A model generated the notes under the pieces. The model worked only from the letters and a program-made list of their open reading frames with translations, made no database searches and was not told where the DNA came from. From Letharia columbiana (lineage: Eukaryota > Ascomycota > Lecanoromycetes > Lecanorales > Parmeliaceae): a stretch of 64,000 bases of DNA. Both the position numbers and the translations under genes were made by a program. Shown here in pieces: positions 21,159 to 33,511 of this stretch; the first letter of the stretch is position 1, and each line of letters starts with the position of its first letter. The stretch covers positions 293,501-357,500 of the forward strand of contig NW_023501076.1 in NCBI RefSeq assembly GCF_014066305.1, in the 5' to 3' direction.

Positions 21159-23096
21159 CTACGCTGAGACACACACATAGAAGGCTAAAAACAATTTCGC
21201 GCAAGTCGTGCCGACGGTAGGGTTCCAAGTGTAGAACTAACTTTTCAATTAGCAAAGTGTATCAATGTATGACAGCACTTTTTCGTTTACCTGATCGAGA
21301 GACACTTTGTAATTGTTTGCAATACTGTAGCAAGTCTCTCCCGTAGAGACCTTATGAAACGTTTTGCAGGTGGCGATTGTGCCTGGCTCCAGCGGAGATG
21401 GCAGAGGATTTGCGGAAGTAGTTATCACGGCTGGGGTATTTGATGTCGTGATGGAATCTCCCGAGAAAGGTGTACAGCTGGCGGGAAAGCTCGTTGATGA
21501 AGGTGTTGGTGCATCTGGATCGGGCCAGCAGTATGGCTCGATGAGAGCATCGCAGTCTTCTGGAAGATCCTCTTCATAGAGACCGTTGAGAAAGTCATCG
21601 GGCGTGATGGGGCAAAAGCTAGTGCGTGCTGCTACGAGACTTGCTGTTGTAAGGTTTGCAATGAATGTTGTCACAACTGGGGGAGGAAAGGTGGTCTGAG
21701 TATTATACCAGGAAGTTGTGGCGTCTGGAGGATTTGAATTGATGGAGCCAGAGACGTAGGGTCCTGGAAACATAGAGGACCTGGCACTTTGAGCTTGGTT
21801 ATGCCGGCGACAACGAGTATGGTCTTACATGGTTACTGTACTTGTGTTCATGAGGGTTGCTTTGTAGACTGAAGAGCCAGGGGGTCTGCCAAGTCAGCTT
21901 AACACGTGGTGTTTGTGATTTGATTGATCGGGCAACCGACGAGATACATATGCTCCTACCAACCATAACATCAAGGTTATCACAGTTCAAGTGAATGGTT
22001 CTGAAAGTTTGTGAGTATATGGAAGAAATCGTTCATTGGGAAAAGAACTTACGGATTCCACGCGATCAGTTGTACAAATGTGAAGGCTTGATTGGTGGTG
22101 ATATCTTGACATGTTTGATTCTGCAGCACTTTTTGCAAAGCACATGAAGGACCAAGGCAGAGAGTAGCACCTGGAATGAGAGAAGAACAGTTGTAGTCGA
22201 TATTATTCGCAGCAATCAGCCGATCTGTTGCGATGGAGTTTGCTTGCGAGATGGATTGGCAGGTGTCATTGGCCTTGATAGTGTACTTTTTCCCAGTGCA
22301 ATTCCTCGAAGGGGCAGATGTTGGTATACTGCCTTAATGTTAGTAGGATCTCTGAAACATGGAGGATGAAGTTGATTCACAATGGATTGACCGTGCTTGG
22401 TGTCGGCCAGTAGGTGTACGGATAGTCCGACGCAGGGATAGAACATGATGAGAGTAGCGACGAAAATGCGCTCGGCTGAATTCGATTTCGACCGTAGTCA
22501 GAGCCCAACATTGCTGCCCCGTATTTCAGGGAGCAATCGGAGCAGAGGGTCTTGGTGGCATTAAAAAGCGAGGGAAGACAGAAGCCGGTACTAAAGGAAT
22601 TGTCTCAATTGAACTTGAAATAAAGCATTCGGTCGAGGCTAAAAATACCTATCTTGTACGCAAATGACATTATATGCCCAAGCCAGCGGATCTGCGATGG
22701 AAGCTCCAGATTGGCTTAGCGTGCTGTTGGCGAACATCTGGTAATTGGTATCGCCGCATTGTGCATCCACTTTTGTTTTAAAAGTCTACGCTGATTAGCA
22801 AGGAATAGGGATAGAAGTATGCTCATGGTCTATGAGTTTACCTGCAGAGATTGGTAGCACAATGTTGTGCAGTATTGACCCAATGTGGTCGGATCCAATG
22901 CCCGTCCGCCAGCAGCAAACTGCGGAGAGACGAGAGCTGGAGAGCAACTGATATTCTGGCTCAAAGCGATGCGGCAACCAGAAGGCATACTTGGAGGCAG
23001 TGCATCAGGACTGGACCACAGCTGCACTGAGGCGGCTCTTGGGACAAGAAATTGTAGACTTAGAAGAAGCCGAGCCACATCGAATTGTGAAAACAT
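21159..23096 (-). CDS. Secreted LysM-domain protein, multi-exon, partner of the adjacent chitinase
   Basis: Reconstructed exons on the minus strand: 23096-22842 (signal peptide, LLLSLQFLVPRAASVQ), 22785-22649, 22590-22381, 22328-22053, one starting at 22000, one ending at 21291, and 21236-21159. The first four introns and the last are 52-58 nt, have GT-AG ends and keep the frame; the junction between 22000 and 21773 is not resolved. LysM modules: KKYTIKANDTCQSISQANSI with CLGPSC at its end (exon 4); a weaker module ending IHLNCDNLDVMVGRSICIS; and a C-terminal one, CKTFHKVSTGETCYSIANNY followed by FYTWNPTVGTTC, the classical FYxWNP core. The N-terminal Cys-rich part matches the non-LysM leader of subgroup-C-associated LysM proteins. 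Expected to bind chitin outside the cell, shielding the wall or delivering the neighbouring chitinase; divergent transcription suggests co-regulation. Confidence 0.85.
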
Positions 23097-24747
23097 TGGG
23101 ACTTGTCAGAAAGGGGGAGTGTGGGGTTGTAGTAAATAAGGTACTCGATGCCGCTCAAATTCAAGAGACAAGGAAAGCAGCAGACGGATTAGAGACATGT
23201 AATGGAAGACAAAACCACCGGATCCAAGGTCGATCCGAGCGAGACTTTCCAGAGCGAACAACATATAGCCGTGATCGGGAGGTGTCATCTCTCGGGTGAT
23301 GCTATCCCTTTGCGGAAGCATCCGGCAGGTTCCCATCTAGATTAATATTAGCAGCTAAGGCAGGTCGCCTGATTGTCGCCGTGATATATGCGAGACCAAT
23401 ATTGTTGAGGAGGATCCGAAATTCCAGTCTGAAAGACACCTTGATTTCCTGAAGAATTAGCGCTTCACCTAACACAGACGCTCGCTTGCCACTGTCAATA
23501 ACGGTCCAAGTGCCAAGCTCTCACCGACTTCGGTCTCAGTATGATATCAACGTTGCTCAACCAGCTCTCCCAAGGTTGCATGCATGGACGTCATTCGAAA
23601 AGATAACACTAAACACTCTAGCCACGACCTGATGTTATGGAAAAAACATCATTAGTCGCGTTCGGAGGATCCTTCTACGGCCATAATGTACTCAATTTCT
23701 TAGCTCTTGTAGAGATGGGCGCGCGCATGCTCGTAGGGAGCCGAGCTGTGAGCCGTGATACCCGCAAGGTTTAAGCGGGTGCGGCCATGTCCGACGCTTT
23801 ACCAACAGAGGGAATTGCACGGTCCACTCATTATGCTCAGCATCGGCTGGCACCACGAAGTATCTGGACTGTTCTGCTTCACATCACTTTCTCCACTGCA
23901 TATCCAACACGTCTGCAGGTCCCATGATGCACGTCTGTCTCCGCGGCACTTGCAACGTGGTTCACAAGGAGTACCCGTTTTTCCTTCTCTTACCTGGCCC
24001 GACAAAAAACCAGTATATGCGTATGCAGGGGACCGGTATCCACCGACAGACTGGGTTGTTGATCATACTATGATGAAGAGACCCTCAGACAGCAATCATG
24101 ACATCTTATTTGATACGAAGAATAACTCTTTCTTGAGAAAGCGTATGTTCTGTAACTACGGAGCGGACTCTAATATTATAATTTTGAGAATGGAAAGGTA
24201 TGGTCAGAACCTATCAGGGACTGTTCTCCGACGGCGGTGGCCACTCGTGCGTTCCCTACGGCCGTACGTAATCTGAAATTCTCCGTCTTTCCTTCATGCC
24301 TCTAATCCCGCCCCGCCAAGGCTTCCATCACGGGAGAATGCAGCTGCTAAGTAACCAACTGTTGTCCATTCAAGTCTTCATTGGCCAGACTCCTCCTTGG
24401 CCTGCCTTGAACATGGGGCAGTCGGCATCAAAGAGCTGGAAGTGGCTGCTTCTCTTGTCGCTAAAATTTCAGTATGGAGACACCTGGAGAAGTCTCGGAC
24501 TCTCATACGTTGGATCAATCTCACCGCTAGCTGGACGATCTACTAAGCCGGACAATGTCCGCTGCATGTCTGCCAGAGGCATTGGAGAAGCTCTGAGCTT
24601 CCCTTTAGTGCTTGTTGATCACAGAGTGTACTCCTAAATCCATCACTTCAAGTTAAGTCTGTTACATGTCTGCCAGTCCAACCCTCCCATTTATCTTTTC
24701 TACTTTCCACCGTCAAGACTGAGGCTCAGATACCTAATCCCTACACC
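23097..24747. promoter_or_regulatory. Shared divergent intergenic region between LysM and chitinase genes
   Basis: The two start codons (23096 minus, 24748 plus) face away from each other across 1,651 bp. A plus-strand frame at 23755-24276 (173 codons) has no recognisable domain and I do not call it a gene. The pyrimidine-rich stretch at about 24680-24715 (CCTCCCATTTATCTTTTCTACTTTCC) fits a fungal core promoter for the chitinase. No specific transcription-factor site can be claimed. Confidence 0.5.
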
Positions 24748-27700
24748 ATGCTTTGCTCCTTACTTTTTGCGCTCTTCCTGACCTATTCCGATGTCGCTAA
24801 AGCCCAAAACGACCTATCTACATGCTCAGCTACGAGCCCCTGCTACCAAGGATGCTGCAGCTCGAGTGGAAACTGTGGGTTCGGTCCAGAATTCTGTGGG
24901 ACCGGGTGCAAGAGCAACTGCGATGCTAAAGCAGAATGTGGACAATATGCCCCGCCTGAGACAAAAGATTGCCCGCTCAATGTCTGCTGCAGGCAAGTTT
25001 TCATTCCTATAATTGCGTGCTTGCGCTAACGATCTCCCTTGTAAAGTCAATATGGCTACTGTGGCACGACTGACGATTTCTGCGGAGACGGCTGCCAGAA
25101 AACTGGTCTCGGAAACTTTTGCGGACAGCCTAGGTGAACAGATCTATTCTTCTCTTTTCTCGTTCCAGAAAAATTTACTAAACCTCGTGCACCCAAAGAA
25201 TTCCATCATGCCCACAGAACACGGATGCCATGACGTATGAGCGTCGTATCGGATACTATGAGCTGTTCAATCTGGACGATCGTCCCTGCGACAGAGTTTA
25301 CCCTGAAGACCTTGAATTGGCGCCCCTCACGCACATCAATCTCGCCTTTGTATTGTTCGATAGCTCTTTCAACCTTATCGACGACGTTGGGGGCTTGATA
25401 TCGCGTGTGACTTTTCTGAAAAGTCGCCACCTCAATCTGAGGGTGAACATTGCTGTTGGGGGATGGTCTTTTAACGACCCTCCGACCCAAAATTTGTTCT
25501 CGGATAGTATGTAACTCTTGGGACGATGGAAGACGATTGTCACTGACTGCGACGAGTGGTAAGCGGCTACCACAAGCGGCAGACTTTCATCAATTCTCTA
25601 GTGTCATTCTTGCAAAAATACGGACTCGATGGTGTCGATATCGACTGGGAGTATCCTGCGGCACCTGACCGAGGTGGTTCCCGAGCAGACACGAAAAACT
25701 ACGTTTTTCTCATGTCCGAGATTCGAGATGCTTTTCAGCAAGCAAACGCTGGATGGCAGGCCACCATTACGCTTCCAACGAGCTACTGGTATTTGCGAGG
25801 TTTTGATATCTCCGGCCTTCAAAAATACGTGTCGTGGTTCAACGTAATGTCTTACGATCTGGTAGGTTTTGCAATGGTGAACACTGAGATAATGCGCAAA
25901 GACTGATTGGGTATGCAGCATGGTATGTGGGACCAGCACAACAAGTACACGGGTCCGTACATAGAGGGCCATACCAACATCACTGAAATTGACGAGGGTC
26001 TGAAATTGCTTTGGCGTAACGATATTGATCCCGCAAAGCTTGTTATAGGGTTCGCATTCTACGGAAGATCATACACCTTGAACGATGCATCTTGCTTTCA
26101 ACCCGGTTGCACATTCTCGACTTCCGGTCTTCCAGGGACATGCACAAACACCGGGGGCATCTTGTCTTACAGTGAGGTCAGCTCTCGAAACAACTCACTT
26201 AGCACGCAAACATACTACGACCAAACCTCGACTGTCAAATACAACGTGTACGACGGCAACCAGTGGATCTCCTACGATGACGAGCAATCCTTTTTCGACA
26301 AGAAGAAGTTCCTTTCCCTGAGATGCCTCACCGGCTTGATGATATGGGCACTCGATCAAGATACACAAGGCCACGACGCTCTGGAGGGACTTCTTGGTGA
26401 CTTTTCCTCCAGTCAACTAGAAGGTGGCAATCTAGATGACCAAACTGCGACTGCGTTATCCTTGGCGTTTGGTGCTTACACTGGACAGAATTGTTTCGTC
26501 ACGCCGACATGCACCGATGGCTCAGATGGTCAGAAGCAACATGACCAGGTCTGCCCATCTGGGACTTCTGCCGTTTCAACTGCGCATGCTCCGCTTCAAG
26601 CTCCTGGCTTTCAACTCAACGGTGACTGCTCGACAGGTTGGTATCGCTTCATCTGCTGTCCCATCAACTCGATGCCAAAGAATTGTGAATGGAGTGGCGC
26701 GCCTGTTAGCGGTGAATTTGGATGCAGTGGCTCTTGTGGCGACAGCCAATATCTTTTGAACACCGACACCTACATCGGCTACAAAGGGAAAGGAAGCTGC
26801 TACACCGGTAACCGTGCTCTATGTTGCGACTCGACAGAGGTCATTGATGATTGCTTCTGGACGGCTTGTCAAGGCCCATTAAGTCCCAGTACTCTCGCCT
26901 CTTGTGGTCCAGATGATTTCGAATACCAAACCTATCGATATGATCAAGACAACGGTGACTGGTGCTCTTCCTCTTACATATCTCCGCTGGACGGTTCTAC
27001 TGGGTCGACATTGCGTGATCGCTTCAAACGAGCGTTCTGTTGTCCCAAAAGAAAAGGATTCAGTCACTGCAATTGGTCGAACAACCCACAGCCAGTCCAA
27101 ATCGGCGGTAGCGCACCGTTTGATCCGGAGCTAATTTGTGAGCCACAGCAGTGCTCAAATAAGCAGACTCAGGTCACGCAAGCAAAAGAACCGCCGATCC
27201 CCGGCGCAATCAATCCGACAAACACGGGCATTGACTGCAACGGTGTCGCAATCCCCCCGGGCTTCAGCCAAGATTATCCCTATTGTTGTGATCCACCAAG
27301 CGTCTACAGCGACAAGTGGCCAGTGGATCCAAAATATCTCTTTGAACATTACTACGATACTCCTCAAGATGATGTGTTGTGGGATTACGATGAAGAATAC
27401 CGGAACAATAACTTGGATTGGTCCCAAGCTCCTGGGAGCGACAAACCGGATGATGATGCTTACGGATTTGTTATGCTGGATGGGCCACCGGGATCGCTCG
27501 ACAACGACTTTCCGACGAGCCAAACGATCGCGAGACGTCAAGTGGAGACTCGCAAGACCAGATCGATGCTGACGACCAACCGAACCATGATTGGCTCTAC
27601 ATTTGATCACTCAGAGGAAACTGTTTATATCTACTGCAACTACAAACAAACTTCGCCCGAATGTCGAAGGTTATGGTTGAATGGAGCTCCAGACACCATC

Positions 27701-30700
27701 ATCCGACTCCCTTCCGATTTGGGAGAAGGCCCATATGCCCGAGTGGTATCACTTGGCCTGGCCGAGCCAGAATTCGATCTCCCAAGGCACCATGTTCAAG
27801 CTCGATCGCTTACAGGAAACGTGAGTCCCGTCTATAAGCTGACTTTTGACTACAACTTCCATCTCATCAAGAGAGATGAGACTGTTAACATGCGCGTCGA
27901 CTTCACCAACCTTGTCGGGTATTGGGACGAGTTGACAGATGCACCCGGACGAAAACAGAAAAGACGCCAAACCCACCAAGAGCATATGTCTAAGGAAGAG
28001 TGGCGCTCCAAGATCTCCCAGGCAAAGTCGAGGCATGAGAAGCTGCGCAAACGAGGTCTCGCAACCAAGGCTCTTAGGACATCGAAGGATATGGGCCAAG
28101 GTGGGAACAAGCTCGACCAGAGATGGTTTGGCGCGTTTCTCGACTGGCTGGGTCGTTTGGTAAGCGCCTGCCCCTCTGCTATCTTATTTCCTAAGACTTC
28201 AACACAGTCTCTCCTATCATCAGTAGCTGAATGTATGACCAGAACACGGTAGAAAGCAAAAATCTGGGTTGGCTCAGTATGGCAGTTCAGCAAAGTATTC
28301 TGCTATTCAAGGCGGCTTACGGGTAATTGTGCATGAATACTCTTGCAGGCGAATTAATGCTGATCATGCGTAGATGCCCCGGTCAGACTTTCTCTGCTGA
28401 CATGCAGATGTATCTGGATGCAAACGTCGAAATGGATGCTACCTATGCTTATTATTTTTCTGGCACTATCGTTCCACCAGCCGTTACTGGCACTTACGCA
28501 TACTTGAGCCTTGAGCCTAGCGCGTATTTGGGTCTTCGAATCGTTGGAAACGCCAGGCTCCAGGCTACGACAGGCCGCAAGAAGATCTTGGACACTGTAT
28601 CGTATCCAGGGCTCTCTATAAAAGGCATAGCTGCAGTTGGACCAACGTTGGACTTATATGGCGAAGTGAGTGACTGTCCAACCCTTATCGCGTTAATGGG
28701 CATGCTTAACACAAACCTCGGATCCGGGGCGTCATTACGCTGAAAGGACAAATGAACGCTGGAGCCAAACTGGATTTTGGTAAAGCAGAAGTCTACTGGC
28801 CCCAAGATGACGCTGCAAGTAGCCAGTACCAAGAGCTGCTTGGTCTTGATGCAAAACCGTCAGCTCAGGACCAGAGCTTGGTCCAGCCAATGTTTGATGC
28901 TAAAGTCACAATCAATGCACAGATAGATGTTCTCGTCACCCCAGAAGTAAGTTCTCAAACCATCGACGCTTTTGCGCCCCTGGACTACGACGATAGCTGG
29001 GCGCAAACCTTGTCAGTTGCCATGCATACTCTTACTTACGTGCTCACAGGCCAACATGGGACTCAGAATTGGCGGCACAATAACTGGGGGCTCTCCTCTA
29101 GTTGATGCGCAGCTCGTGGGCTACGTGAACACATCTCTGTCATTTCAAGCTTCCGCTACTGCGTCTGGAGGAGCAAACAATGATGCCACATCAACCTACA
29201 GTTATGGTGTTTACCTATTCTACAATCTCGGCTATGGGGCCTTTGCCACGATCAAATCTTTTCCGAATTGGGCTCTACAGCCGCGCAACGCGTACAACCC
29301 GACACCCAGGTTCACCATCTACGAAAGTACGGGCTCCTTCAGCGGCATCACCAGTAATGATAAGCGAGAATTTTATCATGGCCATGAGCCCGACCTCTAC
29401 TCTCCCTCGAACCGCTCTTCAATGTTGGCGACGAGCTACCTCTATGACAAAAGAGGGGACTCGTCTGATGAGGATCCATTTCAAAGCCAGACCCCGGACT
29501 TCTCCCAGCAACTGACCTGTCCTACGGGGGATAGTTCCTTGATAAGACTGCCCGACTTTCGGTGTGAGTTGTCAGAGGAAGCCCAAGCTTGTGGCATCAT
29601 TACTAATTGGTCAAGTTAACTGCGGTATTTTCGGAGACAGTCAGCTCAATGGCAACAATGGTCAAATTATCGTTCCCGGAATCTGCTCTGGAATCCAAAG
29701 CTTTCTCACGCGTCGAGGTTTAGCAAACAGTGACATGGTCCTTACTTGGGACCCCAATCGAGAAAGAAGGGTCGATCGCGCAGCAATCTCCTGTCCAAAA
29801 TCATCTGATGGTGCCTACTGTACATCGCAACAAAGTAACCTTCAGGCACAAACGAAAGATAAAACAATCGCAATATCATGTGACGAATTCCCATTCGCGT
29901 CGACAGAAGAAGGGGGCGGTTACCTCCGTACGTTGGCGTCAGGAGCTACCTCCTCTCAAAGCACCTGCGTACCTGCATGGCAACAAACCCTACAAGGAAA
30001 CTGTAACAGTGGGTACCGAACCTCCTCGTCCGCTGATGTCATGCGTGCTTACGTAGCTTCATAGGGATGCTTAGCAGTATTCAAACGAATGTGGCATATT
30101 ACGAAAGAGCGCAACGGGGTGACAGCGCGGTAAACTTTGTACCCTGGTCTACTTCACCTCCAAGCGAGAGATGGTTTACCGTGGGCAGTACGTTCAATGG
30201 CCAGTCTATAACGTCGCAGAGAGTAGTGTCGTATCCCAACCAGATCCCGCAAGCAACCGGAATTTCTGACACTGTGAGCACGTCCCAACCATTGCATAAG
30301 TCGAAATAGGAACGGCAACTGACCGAATCCGACATTAGGCCTACTCCGGTACTGCCGGAGCGTATGGAGGCTACATGTTCAGGCGGAATTTCACCTTCGG
30401 TCTCGCCTCGCCCGTCTCCTCACAGGACGGTGCAGCCTGGGTCCCCAGCACCGGCGCTGCCGAGTCGTGGACTTTCAAAAACCGCGAGTTTCCCCCGGGG
30501 ATCGATGGCGGAGATGTGCAAGACATCGCCTGCGCCATCAACACCTTCGGGCAAGACGACATTTACAGCTTTCCGTACAACGGACTCTGCTTCAATGGAG
30601 GCTACCTCTCTGGACGAGGTGAGGTTGCTCGCATTCTCTTTAGAGAGCGTTGACTAATGAGGAGGTGCTAGGCTTCCCCACGGTCAAGAGCTTTTCCGGT

Positions 30701-30900
30701 TGCATTATAGAGTTTGCTGCTACACCCAACAACAAGAGGAGTATTGGCCAGTTCCATGGGTGGCATGTCAACAGTAAGTTGGAATCGATTGATAGGAAGA
30801 ACTCCCTGAGGTACACGTTAATAATGTGGTAATAGGTATCACCATGCTAGACAAGACTAACATCACTGCTGACGTTGTGAAGTCTTCGATTGCCCAGTGA
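24748..30900 (+). CDS. Large secreted GH18 chitinase, subgroup C (killer-toxin alpha-subunit-like), with one damaged splice site
   Basis: Fourteen exons can be traced: 24748-24992, 25047-25133, 25199-25506, 25557-25861, 25919-28159, 28243-28322, 28374-28665, 28722-28946, 29050-29563, 29616-30008, 30065-30273, 30339-30618, 30672-30773, 30836-30900. They total 5,346 nt (1,781 residues), all phases consistent. Order: signal peptide (LLFALFLTYSDVAKA); two hevein-type chitin-binding domains (CCSSSGNCGFGPEFCG, CCSQYGYCGTTDDFCG); GH18 barrel starting RRIGYYELFN, with AVGGWSFNDP and the catalytic DGVDIDWE at 25628-25651 (about residues 238-245, Glu acid/base); a Cys-rich middle; a long C-terminal region with YAYYFSGTIVPP and GLSIKGIAAVGPTLDLYGE, characteristic of fungal subgroup-C chitinases. 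It hydrolyses chitin beta-1,4 links in walls. Intron 1 is GC-AG. Intron 7 (28666-28721) ends CGG instead of CAG; if retained, the protein stops at 28741-28743, about residue 1210, leaving catalysis intact. Confidence 0.9.
28666..28721 (+). other. Chitinase intron 7 with mutated 3' splice site (GG for AG)
   Basis: The donor is a perfect GTGAGT at 28666 and a branch-like GCTTAAC is present near 28704-28710, 56 nt in all. The required acceptor, which would place the next exon in frame at 28722, reads CTCGG; the intron contains no AG at any usable acceptor position. Downstream coding sequence continues in the right family register (RGVITLKGQMNAGAKLDFGK). Confidence 0.75.
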
Positions 30901-31553
30901 GAATTGGGTAAGCCATAGTCTCTAACCTTCATAGTCGGTCATTCGAGCGTAGACTCCCATCTAGTATGATAATTTTTGTGGAGACCGCGACCAAGTGAAG
31001 CTTTTTGCCATCTGTGACTGGATCATGGCGTCTCTCATACCAGTATCACTGCGAGCTGCATCCTTCGAATCCTGAACCATAGATCTGTGCACATGACGCC
31101 ATTTAGAAACCATTCGTATCCCCGCGCTATCTGCCTTTCAAACGAAGACTGACCATCTAATTCTATGATCCCTGCGCGGCCAAGAATCACAGCCAACGCC
31201 GCCGCTCGTTAGGGACCAGTACCCCATCCTCGGGCGCCTGTGGGGGTAAAACGTCGTCAAACTTCGTCATCTTCGTATCACCACAACGTTCGAACGGCAG
31301 GATCTGAAATAACTTTTCTTTTATAAAGCCTTGGTTTTGTTTATGAAGAGTAGAGTAATCGCGACACTTAAACTTTTTCTTCCGGAAGCAGTCGTTGTTG
31401 AAATACACTGAATTTGCGACGGGGGTATTGTTGATGTTCGGTCGGAACCCCCCTGAATTTTTATCCCCTGCCGGACGATGGGATACCACTCCATCGCCCC
31501 CCAAAAAAACCCCCACTCACTTACACGTCCTTGGTCTAGGGGAGGAAAAGGCT
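30901..31553. other. Convergent intergenic region between chitinase and laccase 3' ends
   Basis: No gene. A 109-codon minus frame at 31187-31516 has no domain. The two flanking genes converge here, so the region should hold both terminators. Confidence 0.4.
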
Positions 31554-33511
31554 CTACAGACCGGAATCGATCTCGTCCACCACGTCAACGTTCGTAAAAG
31601 CCGCCCAATCCACACAAGTCTGCTTGCTCGACCCCGGTAGCTGCATGTTCGCGATATCGGCCGGTTTCTCCTGTCCCCTTCGTCAGCATTCTTCCCCTTC
31701 TTCCCCACGCCGAATGGATGAATGGATGAATGGATAAACATTAGACCCACCAGCAAGTTGATATACAACCCCGCGCTAACATGCCAAGCGATGTGGCAAT
31801 GGAACGGCCACACGCCCGCGTTGTCGGCGTCGTACTGCACAACGAGGTACCCGTCCGGCTGCAGCAGCTGCACGTCCCGCCGCTGCGGATTGCCGCCATC
31901 GACAACGCTGCTGCCGTCCCAGGAGCCCACGCCTTCGTCCAGCACGTACATGTTGTGGCCGTGCAGGTGCATGGGGTGCGCGACCGGGGTGGTGTTTTCG
32001 ACGACGAGGCGCACCGAGGTCGCGGCGCCCGTGTCGTACACGTTCCACTCCGGGTCGTAGGGGTAGGATGTGTTGCCGGCGTTGGCGAGCAGGAGGACGG
32101 GCGCGTTGTAGTCGGCGCGGAAGGAGACGCCGTTGACGGTCCAGAGGAAGTGGCCGGTGCTGTTGACGGTGGCGCCGATGGTGAGGTTTATGGTTGTTGC
32201 GGGGTCCGCGGTTGGGGTTATGGGGTAGATGGGGGTGGTGGAGGATAAGGGGTCGTTGGCGCACTGGGGGGTTGTGTCTGTCCAGGCGGTGGTTTTGGGG
32301 GTTGCATCAGCGGGGGCCGAGGGGTAGTAGATTACGGCCAGGGCGTCGGGTTGGATTGTGAGGGAGCAGTTGGAGATGGTGGAGCGCATCCAGTAGGTGG
32401 ATGCGGGGTCGCCGTTAGCCTGGACGATCACGTCGGTGCGTTGGCCGATCTAGCCAAAGAGTCAGTCCGTTATCCAGATGTGTTTGACTAAGTTATCGAT
32501 TACTCCCAGCGTCACAATATCGGTCTCATACGGCTGGATTGGCACAAAGTCATTCGCGATAACAGTCATCGTATGCTCATCAATGCTGAACTTCTGAATA
32601 GCCTCAGCACCAGCATTGATCAAGCGCAACCGGTGTTGCTTCCCGGTAGTGAACTGGAACTTCGAAAGACCAGCGTCGTTCGTGCAGGGGGTTCCATCAG
32701 TGACAAGTGAGCAATTGTAGTCCATCTTTCCGTTGATCAGGTTGTTGACCGATCTTGGCGCTATCATCGTGAGATCTGTACCCATTATCTGTTCTACGAG
32801 GTCATAGTACGACAGATGATAATAGTCCGTCAGCAGCACTGGGCCGAGGTCAATGTCATAGTCTGCGCTATTTGGGCCGTAGATTATCATAGGTCCGATA
32901 AGACCACCGGAGTATTGCGCGCTATAGTGGGAATGGTACCAGGATGTGCCGTACAAGTCTGCTTCGAAGCTGTATGTTAGGCTCATGCCAGGGGCGATTG
33001 GACATTGTGAGACTGCTGGGACTCCGTCTTCCCAGGGAGTGCCGGTCTGCAGTAGGCCGTGCCAATGGAGCGAGGTCCCTTCTTCGGGACCGGTGATGGC
33101 GTTGTTGACTGTGACGGTGATGATGTCGCCCCAGTTGGCTTCGATTGTTGGTCCGGGGAATTGGCCGTTGATGAGAAGTGTGTTTTTTTCATAGCCGTCT
33201 GGTGCAATGGTGCCTCGCGCAACTGTGAAATTGTAGACTCTTTCCTGACCTGAAAGGGATGTTAAGCAAGAAAGGAAAAAGATAAGAATGATCAAATGGT
33301 CATGGGGTTGTTGTGTGGAAGCCGATGACCGTGGTTTGAAGAAATGCTATAATTCGGATGATGTCTGTAACCGAATGAGGGGCGGTGGGCAATGAAATGA
33401 CTGCAAGACTGATACATTGTTGAAAGGGTAGCTGGTAGGTGACGAAATGAAAGACGCTGAAAAATCGCGGGACGTAGAGGAAATGTAGGGAATGAAGCAG
33501 TCGTATATACC
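31554..33511 (-). CDS. Multicopper oxidase, ascomycete laccase
   Basis: Core exons on the minus strand: 33249-32504, 32449-31751 and 31670-31554, with introns 32450-32503 (GTAATC...GGCTAG) and 31671-31750. All four copper-ligand motifs are present: HWHGLLQ, WYHSHYSAQYSGG, HPMHLHGH and HCHIAWHVSAGL (with the T1 Cys). The C-terminus is DEIDSGL, the processed tail typical of ascomycete laccases. The open frame upstream of 33249 has no ATG (it opens at a TTG) and shows a perfect 3' splice site (GCTTAACATCCCTTTCAG). An upstream exon ending at 33511 (FNANPYTQAPSSS before a GTATAT donor) joins in phase to GQERVYNFTV across a 261-nt intron; the exon with the start codon and signal peptide further upstream is not resolved. 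It oxidises phenols or pigment precursors with O2 outside the cell. Confidence 0.88.

Noticed and set aside
23755..24276. 173-codon plus-strand frame between the LysM and chitinase genes
   Set aside because: Composition is not protein-like, there is no domain and no splice-consistent extension; treated as intergenic.
31776..32264. Arg/His/Pro-rich frames on both strands inside the laccase
   Set aside because: Shadows of a GC-rich laccase exon whose copper ligands are in the other frame.
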